5,418 nt of DNA from the NCBI GenBank assembly GCA_023129655.1, contig JAGMBN010000083.1, forward strand, positions 1-5,418. The letters run 5' to 3'. Numbering within the stretch: position 1 is the first letter of the stretch; each line of letters begins with the position of its first letter. A model generated the notes under the pieces. It was not told the origin of the DNA and searched no databases. It saw only the letters and a program-made list of their open reading frames with translations. Origin of the DNA: a bacterium. GTDB lineage: Bacteria; JAHJDO01. Both the position numbers and the translations under genes were made by a program. Shown piece after piece: positions 5,258 to 5,418 of the stretch.

Positions 5258-5418
5258 ATGGAATGGAATAGAAAGGATCTTCTGGGACTGGAGGATTTAA
5301 CTAAGGAGGAAATTAAGCTGATTCTGGACACAGCGGAATCATTCAAAGAAGTATCCGCCAGAGAGATAAAGAAAGTACCTGCATTAAGAGGAAAGACAAT
5401 TGCGAACCTGTTCTTTGA
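5258..5418 (+). CDS. pyrB: Aspartate carbamoyltransferase catalytic chain, 5' end only
   Basis: Joins carbamoyl phosphate and aspartate to N-carbamoyl-aspartate, the committed step of de novo pyrimidine synthesis. Only 53 full codons are present; the frame runs off the window. The visible part opens with WNRKDLLGLEDLTKEEIK, a common start of this family, then LILDTAESFKEV and PALRGKTIANLFF, which leads into the carbamoyl-phosphate loop FEPSTRT that must lie just outside. The ornithine carbamoyltransferase paralogue also has a related loop, but the N-terminal wording and the position directly after pyrR point to pyrB. It shares the attenuator-controlled transcript with pyrR. Confidence 0.93.
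   Translation, partial: MEWNRKDLLGLEDLTKEEIKLILDTAESFKEVSAREIKKVPALRGKTIANLFF

Overview
The window is a stretch of bacterial chromosome with every gene on the + strand, tightly packed and AT-rich. Native genes strongly prefer AGA/AGG for arginine. It reads as central metabolism followed by a pyrimidine operon, with a short foreign-looking module in between. The organism cannot be named from this sequence. The Bacteroidetes-type (alternative) GlmU-like protein, the FapyR-like codon bias aside, and the PyrR-controlled pyrB together suggest a Gram-negative-type or candidate-phylum anaerobe with Pta-AckA acetate metabolism; that placement is inference.

Region 1 (1-2227) holds the 3' part of pta (phosphate acetyltransferase) and a complete ackA (acetate kinase). 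Together they interconvert acetyl-CoA, acetyl phosphate and acetate with ATP. Between them lies an 81-bp structured palindromic repeat (925-1005) made of an outer stem and two perfect inner hairpins. Its first bases are the pta stop codon.

Region 2 (2247-3756) holds an alternative-type GlmU-like protein (sugar-1-phosphate nucleotidyltransferase plus left-handed beta-helix acetyltransferase) and an acyl carrier protein. Short gaps and good ribosome binding sites suggest they are co-transcribed with ackA. A shared theme is plausible: Pta-AckA sets the acetyl-CoA pool, GlmU-type enzymes use acetyl-CoA to make UDP-GlcNAc, and ACP serves lipid synthesis.

Region 3 (3760-4469) is a two-gene module: an AbiEii/MNT-like nucleotidyltransferase and a 60-residue partner whose start overlaps the nucleotidyltransferase stop (TGATG). 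The nucleotidyltransferase sits one codon after the acp stop, in the same frame. Arginine codons in this pair are mostly CGN (12 of 16), against 4/15, 2/17 and 3/14 in ackA, the GlmU-like gene and pyrR, so it looks acquired.

Region 4 (4470-5418) is a leader of about 237 bp, then pyrR and the 5' end of pyrB (aspartate carbamoyltransferase). The leader holds two TTGACA boxes, a hairpin close to the known PyrR-binding loop consensus, a tiny leader ORF with its own Shine-Dalgarno, and an intrinsic terminator just before the pyrR ribosome binding site. This is a PyrR attenuator. The placement of the mini-ORF, whose Shine-Dalgarno lies inside the PyrR loop and whose start region repeats that of pyrR, is the most interesting thing in the window.
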